NCBI GenBank assembly: GCA_049317465.1
Contig: JBMOIF010000003.1
Location: 1-64,000, forward strand
Length of the DNA: 64,000 nucleotides
Direction: 5' to 3'
Source of the DNA: CAIQIA01 sp049317465
GTDB lineage: Bacteria > Cyanobacteriota > Cyanobacteriia > PCC-6307 > Cyanobiaceae
Shown here: one piece after another, positions 25,964 to 34,183 of the stretch
Layout of the letters: every line of letters starts with the position of its first letter
Position numbering within the stretch: position 1 is the stretch's first letter
The notes under the pieces: model-generated
Told to the model about the DNA's origin: nothing
The model's database searches: none
The model's input: the letters and a program-made list of their open reading frames with translations, nothing else
Translations under genes and position numbers: made by a program

Positions 25964-26898
25964 CCGCCGTCGCGGCGGCGCAGCACGTAATGGGGCCGCT
26001 GCTTCACCTCGAGGTAGATGCGGCCGACGTATTCGCCGATCAGCCCCATGCCCACCATCTGCATGCCCCCCAGGAAGGTCAGGATCGCCACGATCGAGGC
26101 ATAGCCGGGCACATCGATGCCGCCCATCAGCGCCCGCAGCACGATCACCACCGTGTAGGTGACCGACAGCAGCGCCACGGCCGTGCCCAGGTAGGTCCAG
26201 ATGCGCAGCGGTGCCGTCGAGAAGCTGAACAGTCCGTCGAGGGCATAGTTCCAGAGCTTCCAGAACCCGAAGGCGCTGCGGCCGGCCTCGCGGGCGGGCC
26301 GGTCGTAGGGCAGGTCGATCTGGCGGAAGCCCGCCCAGGCCACGAAGCCCTTGCTGAACCGCACCCGTTCGCGGCACGACAGGATCGCATCGATCACCGT
26401 CCGGTCGATGAGGCGGAAGTCGCTGGCATCGAGGCGGATGTCGAGATGACTGGTGGCGCGGAACACCCGGTAGAACCAGTGGGCGGTGAGCCGCTTGGCC
26501 CAGCCGTCCCCCTGCCGCTGGCGCCGCACACCGTTCACGACCTGGTGGCCCTCGCGCCAGAGGGTCACCATCGCCGGGATCAGTTCGGGCGGATCCTGGA
26601 GATCGGCATCGAGCAGCACGGCCGCCGCGCCGCTGACGTGGTCGAGACCCGCCAGCAGGGCCGCCTCCTTGCCGAAGTTGCGGGACAGCTCAAGCACCTG
26701 CCAGCGCCCCAGGGCCGCCAGGGCCGGCGCCTGCTGCCGCAGGGCCTCGGCGGTGCCGTCGCGGCTGCCGTCATCGACCAGCACCACCTCCAGCGGCAGG
26801 TCGGCGGGCAGGTCCCGGCGCAGCCGGGCCAGGGCCTGCAGCAGGGGCCCCAGGCTGTCGCGTTCGTTGAAGCAGGGAATCACCAGGGACAGGGCCAT
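25960..26898 (-). CDS. family 2 glycosyltransferase, polyprenyl-phosphate type (GtrB/DPM1-like)
   Basis: A 312-aa membrane-anchored GT2. The catalytic domain reads LSLVIPCFNERDSLGPLL, LEVVLVDDGSRDGTAE, LELSRNFGKEAALLAGLDHVSG, AVLLDADLQDPPELIPAM (DADLQDPPE is diagnostic of DPM1/GtrB/ArnC) and DFRLIDRTVIDAIL. Two C-terminal membrane helices follow (TYLGTAVALLSVTYTVVIVLRALM and VAILTFLGGMQMVGMGLIGEYVGRIY). It makes a polyprenyl-phosphate sugar for GT-C enzymes. The two genes upstream on the same strand (26920, 28584) are GT-C-like membrane proteins that could use this donor, so the three look like a Gtr-type module. Confidence 0.88.
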   Translation of the reverse strand: MALSLVIPCFNERDSLGPLLQALARLRRDLPADLPLEVVLVDDGSRDGTAEALRQQAPALAALGRWQVLELSRNFGKEAALLAGLDHVSGAAAVLLDADLQDPPELIPAMVTLWREGHQVVNGVRRQRQGDGWAKRLTAHWFYRVFRATSHLDIRLDASDFRLIDRTVIDAILSCRERVRFSKGFVAWAGFRQIDLPYDRPAREAGRSAFGFWKLWNYALDGLFSFSTAPLRIWTYLGTAVALLSVTYTVVIVLRALMGGIDVPGYASIVAILTFLGGMQMVGMGLIGEYVGRIYLEVKQRPHYVLRRRDGG

Positions 26899-26919
26899 GG
26901 CCGGAGGGGATCAGGGGGA

Positions 26920-28587
26920 TCAGGGGGCCCAGCGGGTGCGCCAGAGGGTGAGCTCGCCGAGGCGGCCGATGGCGGTGCCGCCCGTTGCCTCGGCCAGGCG
27001 GTGCCGCTGCTCCAGCCTCGGTGCCCGCCAGCCCCCGTAGCCGGGGATCGCCACCTCGACGGCGTTGAGGGGCAGGCGTTCGACCAGGTAAGGGAGCTGC
27101 AGGGCATTGATGCGGGCAGCTTCGGCCTGCACCCAGGCCCGGCGCCCCTGCGGGGTGGCCTGGCGCCAGTCCCACTTCTCGCGGAAGTCGCCGGCGCCGA
27201 TGGTCTGGTTGGGGTAGCTGGCGCCGAGGGCATTGGCCAGCTCCTGCACGTCGACCACACCGGCGATGTGACGACGCAGGTCGCCGCCAGCAAAGCAGCG
27301 GCGGTCGGCCGGGCGGGCGCCGGGCAGGGCCTCGGCCCGCAGCACCCGTGCCCCGGCGGGAGCCGGGGTGGTGGCCCCGAGGCAGAGCACGGTGGGGGTG
27401 GGATCGGCCAGCAGCAGGCGGCTGTCGTAGAGGGCCGTGCGCTCGAGCTGGCGCTGCACCCAGGCGAAGCTGAGCCACAGGGCCGTGAGCCAGGCCAGCA
27501 GCAGCGCCCCGGGCAGCCAGCGCCGCGACGGCGGCAGGGGCAGGTCGACGGCGCTGAGCAGCAGGCCTGCCGGCAGCAGGAACAGGCGATGGGTGAGGCC
27601 GCGACCGAGGCTGAGGCCCACCAGGGCGCTGGCCAGCAGCAGCAGCAGGGCCGTGGCATGGCGCAGGCGATGGTCGCCGGGCCGGCCCAGGCGGCGGACG
27701 CTCCAGGCCAGGGCCAGCCAGAAGGCCGTCACCAGGGGCAGAAACAGCAGCACGCCCCCCTGCCCCTCGGTGATGGCCTCGACGGGATTGATCTGCAGCG
27801 GCAGCAGCAGCAGCCGCCAGGGGGCCGCCTGGCTGCTGGCCTGGGACGCCAGCACGGCGCCGTAGGTGGCGGCGATGCGGGGGTAGAGACCCCCGGCGAG
27901 GCCGGCGAGGCGATCGAGCAGCAGGGCGGTGGCGGCGGCGGCGAGGCCGAAGGGCAGCACCCCCCGCAGGGTCAGACGGCGGCCACCACCGGCCAGCAGC
28001 ACCGCTGCCATCCACAGGCCGCTGAGCAGCAGGCCGGGGCCGCTGTTGTTGAGCTTGAGGGTGAGGGCAACGGCGAGGCAGCAGCCCGACAGCACCCCCT
28101 GGGCGGCGGACCAGCGGCCGCGGGCCAGGGCCAGACCCAGGGCCGGTGCCAGGGCCACGCTGAAACTGAGGTGGTCGCCGATCCAGCCCCCAAGGGGCGG
28201 CTTGAACCAGAGGCCGGTGGCCAGGGCCGCCAGCAGCCCCTGGCGCCGATCGGCCCCCAGGCGCCGGAACAGGCCCCACACCACCAGGGTGGCGACCACG
28301 TTGAGCAGCACACCCACCAGGGTGAGGGCGGCTTCAGGCTGGCCCAGCAGCCGCCCGAGTCCGCCGAGCAGCAGGTCCATGCCAGGCCAGACGTTCATCC
28401 ACGGGCCGCCGCGCTCCATCGTGAAGCGGGCGCCATAGAGGGCGTAGCTCACGTCCCAGTTGGGAAAGAGCCGCCGGCCCAGCAGCTCGACCAGCACCGC
28501 CCAGAGGGCCAGGAGCCAGGGTGCGGGGCCCATGGCGGTCGCGATGCGGGGCAGTGGCATTGTCAGGCGCCCCATCGGCAGGGTCAC
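26920..28587 (-). CDS. polytopic membrane protein, probable GT-C glycosyltransferase
   Basis: A 555-aa protein starting at GTG 28587 in a GTGA overlap with the upstream gene (ATG 28575 is an alternative). It has a first periplasmic loop with acidic residues (RLFPNWDVSYALYGARFTMERGGPWMN), ten or more membrane helices to about residue 380, and a soluble C-terminal domain of about 170 residues (ASYPNQTIGAGDFREKWDWRQATPQ...). The loop position of WDVSY fits the catalytic Asp of GT-C transferases. It probably takes sugar from the polyprenyl-phosphate donor made by the downstream GT2. No family name can be given with certainty. Confidence 0.7.
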   Translation of the reverse strand: MTLPMGRLTMPLPRIATAMGPAPWLLALWAVLVELLGRRLFPNWDVSYALYGARFTMERGGPWMNVWPGMDLLLGGLGRLLGQPEAALTLVGVLLNVVATLVVWGLFRRLGADRRQGLLAALATGLWFKPPLGGWIGDHLSFSVALAPALGLALARGRWSAAQGVLSGCCLAVALTLKLNNSGPGLLLSGLWMAAVLLAGGGRRLTLRGVLPFGLAAAATALLLDRLAGLAGGLYPRIAATYGAVLASQASSQAAPWRLLLLPLQINPVEAITEGQGGVLLFLPLVTAFWLALAWSVRRLGRPGDHRLRHATALLLLLASALVGLSLGRGLTHRLFLLPAGLLLSAVDLPLPPSRRWLPGALLLAWLTALWLSFAWVQRQLERTALYDSRLLLADPTPTVLCLGATTPAPAGARVLRAEALPGARPADRRCFAGGDLRRHIAGVVDVQELANALGASYPNQTIGAGDFREKWDWRQATPQGRRAWVQAEAARINALQLPYLVERLPLNAVEVAIPGYGGWRAPRLEQRHRLAEATGGTAIGRLGELTLWRTRWAP

Positions 28588-30050
28588 AGCTGCGACAGAT
28601 CCACCACCGTGCAGCCAGGGCCGGTGACAACCGGCCTGGCTGCAGGCAGCAGGGCCTGGCAGCGGTCAGCGGCGGCGGGGGCTGGATCGCTGAACTGCAA
28701 CCCCACGGTGCGCAGCAGGGCTCGGGCAGCCCCTGGATTGTCGAGGCCGGAGCCCAGCACATCAAAGCCCCTGGGCTGCAGCCCCGGCGGTCTGGCGGAA
28801 GACCTGAGGGCACCGACGATCCACAGCGGCTGACGGGGGGAGTGAAAGGGGGAGGCCTCGATGGTCTGGGCCAGACGCTGGGCGATCGCGGCGTCAAAGA
28901 GCGCCAGGCGATGGGTGTCAAACGCCCAGCTGTTATCCACGAGGATGAAGGCCGCGATGGTGCTCGCATAGAGCCCCGCCAGAGCCAGGGCCAGCCGGGA
29001 TGGATGGCGGGCCTGGCGCCAGGCAAGGATGCAGACGGCCGCGAAGACCACCGCGACGGGATAGGTGTGGCGGTAACCGGTACCCAGCAGCGAACCGGAG
29101 ACCGGCAGATCGGTGGTCCACACCCCCACGGCGGCGGCGGCCAGGGCGGCCAGCTGGAACCAGCGGCGACGGCCCAGCACGGCAACGGTTGCCACCACCA
29201 CAGCGACGCCCATGACAGGCGGCAACAGCGCATGGCCGGGCCACAGAAAGTGTTTGTAATGCCCGGCGATGTCCTTGAGCTGGCGCAGAAGGCCCGGCAG
29301 GGTTTCGGGGCCTCCCATTGCGGCGTAGCGGGTGTTGTAACCGGCATGGAACCACCAGCGGGCCACCTCCGCCGTGAGGCCGTAGAGCAGCACCGCAGGC
29401 CCCGCCAACAGCAGCAGACGGGAACAGATCGGCAAGAACGCTGCCCGCACACCATCGGCAGAAGCCGTGCGACCCGTCCCGAAGACAAGCGACAGCATGG
29501 CAACGACCACCAGCAGATTGAGGCTGGTCTGATAAAGCGCCAGGGCCGCAGCCAGCAACAACGGTGCACACCAGAACCGCCAACCGGAACAGCGTGAGAC
29601 CAGAACCCAGGCCAGGGTGGTCAACCCATACGCCAGGGGAATGCTGAACTTGCCGGTTTCAAAGCCAAAGACATTCACCAAAAACGGAAATGTGCTGATC
29701 CAGCACAGCAAGAGCAGCGATTCAACGCGATCAAGCCGCCACAGGTGGCCCAGCAAACGCCCCATGCCCCAGAGGCAGACCAACGCCAGCAGCAGATGCA
29801 GCTGCGGCTGAAAACCGCGGAACAGCTGGCAGTAGAGCAGGTCCATCAACGGACGGCCCAGCTGCGCCCAGAGGGTGGTGCACTGGCCCAGTTCAAGCAC
29901 CTGCTGATAATTATCGGGCGACCAGGTGAGCGTCACAAAGGCGCCGGACCAGGCCAGAGCCATCACCATCCAGCTGACGGTATCGACCCAGGTCCAGCGG
30001 AATTGCCATCCCCTGGGAATCAGTGAAGAACTCACAAAACCCAGATACAA
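28584..30050 (-). CDS. GtrII-like glucosyltransferase-domain membrane protein
   Basis: A 488-aa membrane protein. The segment SPDNYQQVLELGQCTTLWAQLGRPL near residues 43-68, after the first helix, resembles the GtrII-type glucosyltransferase domain (acidic residue just outside helix 1, then GRPLxxLLY). About ten helices follow (LALVCLWGMGRLLGHLW, LLLLCWISTFPFLVNVFG, LLLAAALALYQTSLNLLVVVAML). A periplasmic C-terminal domain of about 100 residues ends the protein. It is the first gene of the putative Gtr-like minus-strand group. Its DNA is visibly less GC-rich than its neighbours, which suggests later acquisition. The start used is ATG 30050. Confidence 0.68.
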   Translation of the reverse strand: MYLGFVSSSLIPRGWQFRWTWVDTVSWMVMALAWSGAFVTLTWSPDNYQQVLELGQCTTLWAQLGRPLMDLLYCQLFRGFQPQLHLLLALVCLWGMGRLLGHLWRLDRVESLLLLCWISTFPFLVNVFGFETGKFSIPLAYGLTTLAWVLVSRCSGWRFWCAPLLLAAALALYQTSLNLLVVVAMLSLVFGTGRTASADGVRAAFLPICSRLLLLAGPAVLLYGLTAEVARWWFHAGYNTRYAAMGGPETLPGLLRQLKDIAGHYKHFLWPGHALLPPVMGVAVVVATVAVLGRRRWFQLAALAAAAVGVWTTDLPVSGSLLGTGYRHTYPVAVVFAAVCILAWRQARHPSRLALALAGLYASTIAAFILVDNSWAFDTHRLALFDAAIAQRLAQTIEASPFHSPRQPLWIVGALRSSARPPGLQPRGFDVLGSGLDNPGAARALLRTVGLQFSDPAPAAADRCQALLPAARPVVTGPGCTVVDLSQL

Positions 30051-30135
30051 AGCAAGCCAATCTATCGGCCTGACCGCGTCGGATCAGACCACCAGCCGCA
30101 GATCCCAGAGGGACCCAGTCGTCGATCCCTCCTCC

Positions 30136-30155
30136 TACAATGCAGAAATCTGCAT
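30136..30155 (+). promoter_or_regulatory. promoter -10 and palindromic operator of the toxin-antitoxin pair
   Basis: A -10-like hexamer TACAAT (30136-30141) runs straight into a perfect inverted repeat, ATGCAGA-AA-TCTGCAT (30140-30155). The expected transcription start falls inside the repeat, about 19 bp before GTG 30167. This is the arrangement expected for autoregulation by a ribbon-helix-helix antitoxin. No clear -35 box is visible. The repeat also supports GTG 30167, not ATG 30140, as antitoxin start. Confidence 0.6.
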
Positions 30156-30166
30156 GGCGTGGCCCG

Positions 30167-30424
30167 GTGCGCACAACGCTTGATCTCGATGACGGACTGC
30201 TGGCGGAGGCCAAGGCCCTGGCGGCCCGCGAGCGGCTCACCCTCACGCGGTTGATCGAGGAGGGCCTGGCCCTGCGGTTGCGGCGGGCCACCGGGGTCGC
30301 GGCCGCCACGTGCCGCCCCGCCCTGCCGGTGCATGCCGGCCGTGGCGGGTTGACCGCCGCCGTGGCGGATCCGCGGCGCAACGCGGCGCTGCTGGATGCG
30401 GCCGATGGCCTGCCGCATCCATGA
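30167..30424 (+). CDS. vapB: antitoxin, VapB-like (ribbon-helix-helix)
   Basis: An 85-aa protein from GTG 30167 (VRTTLDLDDGLLAEAKALAARERLTL in outline). The short beta strand RTTLDLDD followed by two helices (LLAEAKALAARE and LTRLIEEGLALRLRR) is the ribbon-helix-helix DNA-binding fold of VapB antitoxins. The Ala/Pro-rich C-terminal part (AAVADPRRNAALLDAAD) would wrap the toxin. Starting at ATG 30140 would add nine residues and put the start codon in the palindrome. The stop overlaps the toxin start as ATGA, typical for TA operons. It probably neutralises the PIN toxin and represses its own promoter. Confidence 0.8.
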   Translation: MRTTLDLDDGLLAEAKALAARERLTLTRLIEEGLALRLRRATGVAAATCRPALPVHAGRGGLTAAVADPRRNAALLDAADGLPHP

Positions 30425-30855
30425 CGCCCGATGTGAACGTGCTGGTGGCGGCCTCCCGCTCCGACCACCCGCACCACCCGGTGGCGCTCCGCTGGCTGGA
30501 GGAGTCTCTGGCGGAGTGTTCCCTGGGCCAGCGGCTCGCTGTGCTGCCGATGGTGGCGGCAGGCTTTCTGCGCCTGGTGACCCACCCGCGCGTGTTCGTC
30601 GAGCCCACGCCGTTGGCGGCAGCCCAGGAGTTTCTTGGGGCGCTGCTGGCCATGGAAGGGGTGCAACTGGTGGCCCTCTCCGGCGAATGGCCGCTGCTGG
30701 AGCCCCTCTGCCGGGAGCACCAGCTTGTGGGGAACGCCATCAGTGATGGCTGGATCGCCGCCGCCGTGCTCGCGGGTCGCGACCGTCTGGTGACCTTTGA
30801 TCGGGATTTCGTGCCCCTGCTGCCCGCGCGCCAGCTGCTGTTGCTGGAAGGGTGA
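30421..30855 (+). CDS. vapC: PIN-domain ribonuclease toxin, VapC-like
   Basis: A 144-aa PIN-domain protein. The first acidic residue is Asp4 in TPDVNVLVAASRSDHPHHP. Other conserved acidic positions are in ISDGWIAAAVLAG (Asp near 110) and LVTFDRDFVPL (Asp near 126-128); together they would bind Mg or Mn for RNA cleavage. VapC toxins cut tRNA or rRNA and stop translation when free of VapB. The gene is coupled to the antitoxin (ATGA). The pair lies at the junction between the Gtr-like block and the second glycosyltransferase block, and may help keep this region in the genome. Confidence 0.85.
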   Translation: MTPDVNVLVAASRSDHPHHPVALRWLEESLAECSLGQRLAVLPMVAAGFLRLVTHPRVFVEPTPLAAAQEFLGALLAMEGVQLVALSGEWPLLEPLCREHQLVGNAISDGWIAAAVLAGRDRLVTFDRDFVPLLPARQLLLLEG

Positions 30856-30898
30856 TCAGGTTGATCCCCGATGCTGGAACAACCCCACAACCACCCCC

Positions 30899-32080
30899 AT
30901 GCGGGTCGTTCACGTGCTGCCTGTGTGGGAGCCGGCCTGGCAGTTCGGCGGCCCTGTGCACAGCGTCGGCCGGCTCTGCGAAGGCCTGGCCGCCGCCGGC
31001 GTCACGGTCGAGGTGCTCACCACCACCGCCGGCCTGCCCGACTGGCCCGCTGAGCGCACCGGGGTGCCGCTGCCGATCCGCGGGGTGTCGGTCACCTATT
31101 ACCCGGTCGATCGCCCCGGGGCAGGCCCCATCCGCTCCCGCGCCCTGCTGGCGGCCCTGCCCCAGCGCCTCGCCGGGGCCGACCTGCTGCACCTCAGCGC
31201 CATCTGGCAGGCCCTGGGTCCGCCGGTGCAACGGGCCGCCCTGGCCGCCGGGGTGCCGGTGGTGCACAGCCTGCGCGGGGCCCTCGGTCCCTACAGCCTG
31301 CGCCGGGGCCCCTGGAAAAAACTGCCTTACCACTGGCTGGTGGAGCGGCCCCTGCTGCTGCGGGCCCGCGCTCTGCACGTCACCTCGCTGCAGGAGGAAC
31401 GCGAGCTGGAGGCGCCCTGGCTGGGCCTCGGCCACCGCCGGCGCCCCCCCCTGGTGCGGCTGCCCAATCCCCTGGCCCTGTCCGCCGCAGAGCCCGACCC
31501 CGGCAGCTGGCGCCGCCGCCACGGCATCGCCGCCGACACCCGCCTGCTGCTGGTCTGCGGCCGCCTGCACCACAAGAAGGGCCTCGACCTGCTGCCGCCG
31601 CTGCTGCAAGGGCTGACCCAGCGGCCCTGGACCCTGCTGCTGGTGGGCCCCGACGAAGACGGCAGTGGGGCGCAGCTGCAACGGCAGCTGGAACGGGCAG
31701 GGCTGGGCCAGCGGCTGCGGCGGCTGCCGCTGCAGGATGGGGCCGACCTGCCGGCCCTGTTCCGCGCCGCCGACCTGCTGCTGATGCCCAGCCGCCACGA
31801 GAACTTCGGCAACGTGGCCGTCGAGGCCCTGGCCTGCGGCTGTCCGGTGCTGCTGAGCCCCGCCGTCGGGGCCGGTGCCGACCTGGCGGCGGTGCTGGCA
31901 GGCCAGCCCTGGGGGGCGGTGCTGCCCCGCCGCCACGGGGCCTGGCGGGCCTGGCTCGACCCCTGGCTGGCGGCGCCTCCCCGGCGACCCGACCCGGCCG
32001 CCCTGGCCGCCTGGACCGGCCAGGAGGCCGTGGCCCGCGCCTGGTGCCGGGCCTATGCCGAGCTGCTGGGCCGACCATGA
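30899..32080 (+). CDS. glycosyltransferase, GT4 family (GT-B fold)
   Basis: A 393-aa protein from ATG 30899 (MRVVHVLPVWEPAWQFGGPVHSVGRL), where an N-terminal strand and Gly-rich loop are correctly placed; earlier in-frame codons overlap vapC. The C-terminal donor domain has LLLVCGRLHHKKGLDLLPPLL, WTLLLVGPDEDGSG and SRHENFGNVAVEALACGCPVLLSPAVG, the E-x7-E motif of retaining GT4 enzymes. No membrane helix. It is the first gene of a row of five + strand genes with 4-bp or shorter links ending in the amidotransferase. Confidence 0.88.
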   Translation: MRVVHVLPVWEPAWQFGGPVHSVGRLCEGLAAAGVTVEVLTTTAGLPDWPAERTGVPLPIRGVSVTYYPVDRPGAGPIRSRALLAALPQRLAGADLLHLSAIWQALGPPVQRAALAAGVPVVHSLRGALGPYSLRRGPWKKLPYHWLVERPLLLRARALHVTSLQEERELEAPWLGLGHRRRPPLVRLPNPLALSAAEPDPGSWRRRHGIAADTRLLLVCGRLHHKKGLDLLPPLLQGLTQRPWTLLLVGPDEDGSGAQLQRQLERAGLGQRLRRLPLQDGADLPALFRAADLLLMPSRHENFGNVAVEALACGCPVLLSPAVGAGADLAAVLAGQPWGAVLPRRHGAWRAWLDPWLAAPPRRPDPAALAAWTGQEAVARAWCRAYAELLGRP

Positions 32081-32907
32081 CGGCCCGCATCGCCGGGGTG
32101 GTGCTCACCCTCAACGAAGCGGTGGATCTGCCGCGGGCCCTTGCCTCCCTGGCCTGGTGCGACGAACGGCTGGTGGTCGATTCGGGCAGCAGCGACGCCA
32201 CCTGCGCCGTGGCCGCCGCCGCCGGTGCCCGGGTGCTGACCCGCCGGCCCGAGGGGCGCTTTCTGATCAGCGACCAGCGCAACTGGGCCCTCGACCACGG
32301 CAGCCTGCAGAGCGACTGGGTGCTGTTCCTCGATGCCGACGAAACCCTGCCGCCGGCCTGCGTCGCCGCGATCCGCCGCACCATCGCCGACCCCGACGCC
32401 GCCGACGGCTATGAGCTGACGCCGCGCTACTGGTTTCTGGGCCGCTGGCTCCGGCGCACCCAGGGCTATCCCAACTGGCATCCGCGGCTGCTGCGCCGGG
32501 GCCGGCTGCACTTCGAAGGTGGCGTCTGGGAGGCCTTCACGGCCGGCGCCCGCATCGGCCGCCTGGCCGAGCCCTACGACCACTTCGCCTTCAGCAAGGG
32601 CCTCGACGACTGGCTCGAGCGCCACCGCCGCTACGCCGACTGGGATGCCGCCACCATCAGCGCCTACCTGGCCAGCCGCGACCCCGCCGCCCTCGCCACC
32701 CGCCGCTGGCGGCGGCTGCGGCGCCTGGCGGCCCGGCTCTGGCCCCTGCGGCCCGCCCTGCGCTTCGGGCAGAAGTACGTGCTGCAGCTGGGCTTCCTCG
32801 AGGGCTGGCAGGCGCTGCTCTTCTGCCTGCTGATGGCCAGCTACGACCTGTTCACGGTGGTCAAGGTGATCGAAGGGCGGCGGCGCGCCGCCGGCCGGCC
32901 CCTCTGA
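32077..32907 (+). CDS. family 2 glycosyltransferase, WaaE/KdtX-like
   Basis: A 276-aa GT-A protein from ATG 32077, overlapping the previous stop by ATGA. Motifs are IAGVVLTLNEAVDLPRALASLAWCDERLVVDSGSSD in outline, RNWALDHGSLQSDWVLFLDADE (DADE metal site near 85) and RHRRYADWDA near the C-terminus. The layout LTLNE...D(S/D)GSSD...FLDADE is that of LPS-core beta-glucosyltransferases of the WaaE type. It ends in a hydrophobic amphipathic segment (GWQALLFCLLMASYDLF) that could hold it on the membrane. A role in glycan core extension is likely. Confidence 0.86.
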   Translation: MTARIAGVVLTLNEAVDLPRALASLAWCDERLVVDSGSSDATCAVAAAAGARVLTRRPEGRFLISDQRNWALDHGSLQSDWVLFLDADETLPPACVAAIRRTIADPDAADGYELTPRYWFLGRWLRRTQGYPNWHPRLLRRGRLHFEGGVWEAFTAGARIGRLAEPYDHFAFSKGLDDWLERHRRYADWDAATISAYLASRDPAALATRRWRRLRRLAARLWPLRPALRFGQKYVLQLGFLEGWQALLFCLLMASYDLFTVVKVIEGRRRAAGRPL

Positions 32908-32938
32908 CCCCACTCCCAGCGGGACAACCCGTGGTGCA

Positions 32939-34183
32939 ATGAAGCCCGGATCCATCAGGGGGACGCCGGGGTTGGAGCGCGAGTCAGCACCACCACCGCC
33001 ACCCGCTCTGCTGCTGATCAGCGAGCACTTCGCCCCGTCCACCGGCGCCACCGCCCAGTTGATGACCGACCTGGCCCATGGCCTGGTGGCCCGCGGCCGC
33101 CGCGTCACGGTGCTCACCGCCACCGGCGACGACGGCAACGACGGCACCACCACCCCGGCGGGTCTGCGGGTGGTGCGCCTGCATCGGCGACGGACAGGGC
33201 CCCGCCACGGGGTGCTGGGCAAGGCCCTGGGCGGCCTGGTGTTCCTGGCGGGCAGCCTGTTCTGGGGCCTGCGCAACGGCCGCCGCGGCCAGCGGGTGCT
33301 GATCGCCTCCAACCCGCCCTTCATCGGCCTGCTGGGGCCGCTGCTGCAGCTGCGGGGCCTCGGCTATGTGTTCGTCTTCCAGGACCTGTTCCCCCGTTCG
33401 GCGGTGCTGAGCGGCGTGCTGCCCGCCGCCGGACCGCTCACCAGCCTCTGGCGGCGGCTGATGACCTGGGTGGTGCGCCGCAGCAGCCGCACCGTGGTGC
33501 TCAGCGAAGCCATGGCTGAACGGCTGCGGCGCGACTTCGGCCACGACCTGCCCCTGACGCTCATCCCCAACTGGGCCGTCGAGGCGGCCCTGCCCCTGCC
33601 CCGCGCCGCCAACCCCTTCGCCCGTGAACTCGGCCTCGACGGGCTGTTCACCGTGCAGTACTCGGGCAACTTCGGCCGCCTGCACGATCTGCTCACCCTG
33701 CTGGAGGCGGCGCGGCTGCTGGTCGACGACCCGATCCGCTTCCTGTTCATCGGCGGAGGCGCCAAGGGGGACCAGATCCGCGCCTACCGCGAGGGTCTGG
33801 GGCTGGCCAACCTGCTGCAGCTGCCCTACCAGCCGAGGGAACGGCTGCCCGAAAGCCTCGGCGCCTGCGACCTGGCCGCCATCGGCCTCATCCCCGGCGC
33901 CGAAGACACCGTGGCGCCGTGCAAGTTCTACGGGATCCTGGCCAGTGCCCGGCCGGTGCTGCTGATCGCCCGCCGCCGCTGCGACCTGGCCCGGCTTGTG
34001 ATCGAGCAGGACTGCGGCCTGGTGGTCGAACCCGGCGAAGCGGCCGAGCTGGCCGCCGCCCTGCGGCAGCTGCAGCGCGACCCCGGGCGGGTGGCGGCCA
34101 TGGGCCGCCGCAGCCGGGCGCTGTATGACCAGCGCTTCGGTCGCGAGCGATCGATCGAGGCCTACGCCGCCCTGCTGCCATGA
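32939..34183 (+). CDS. glycosyltransferase, GT4 family (WbuB-like)
   Basis: A 414-aa GT-B protein from ATG 32939. The N-terminus reads LLISEHFAPSTGATAQLMTDLAHGL, then FVFQDLFPRSAVLSGVL, VVLSEAMAERLRRDFG and LIPNWAVEAALP. The C-terminal domain has FTVQYSGNFGRLHDLLTLLEAARLL, FLFIGGGAKGDQI, LPYQPRERLPESLGACDL and the short EDTVAPCKFYGILASARPVLLIA block. This is the pattern of WbuB-like fucosamine-type transferases (EHF(x)P...G...; PNW; YSGNxG; PSKxYxYLA). The sugar is not certain. It is followed by another GT4 with an ATGA overlap. Confidence 0.87.
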   Translation: MKPGSIRGTPGLERESAPPPPPALLLISEHFAPSTGATAQLMTDLAHGLVARGRRVTVLTATGDDGNDGTTTPAGLRVVRLHRRRTGPRHGVLGKALGGLVFLAGSLFWGLRNGRRGQRVLIASNPPFIGLLGPLLQLRGLGYVFVFQDLFPRSAVLSGVLPAAGPLTSLWRRLMTWVVRRSSRTVVLSEAMAERLRRDFGHDLPLTLIPNWAVEAALPLPRAANPFARELGLDGLFTVQYSGNFGRLHDLLTLLEAARLLVDDPIRFLFIGGGAKGDQIRAYREGLGLANLLQLPYQPRERLPESLGACDLAAIGLIPGAEDTVAPCKFYGILASARPVLLIARRRCDLARLVIEQDCGLVVEPGEAAELAAALRQLQRDPGRVAAMGRRSRALYDQRFGRERSIEAYAALLP

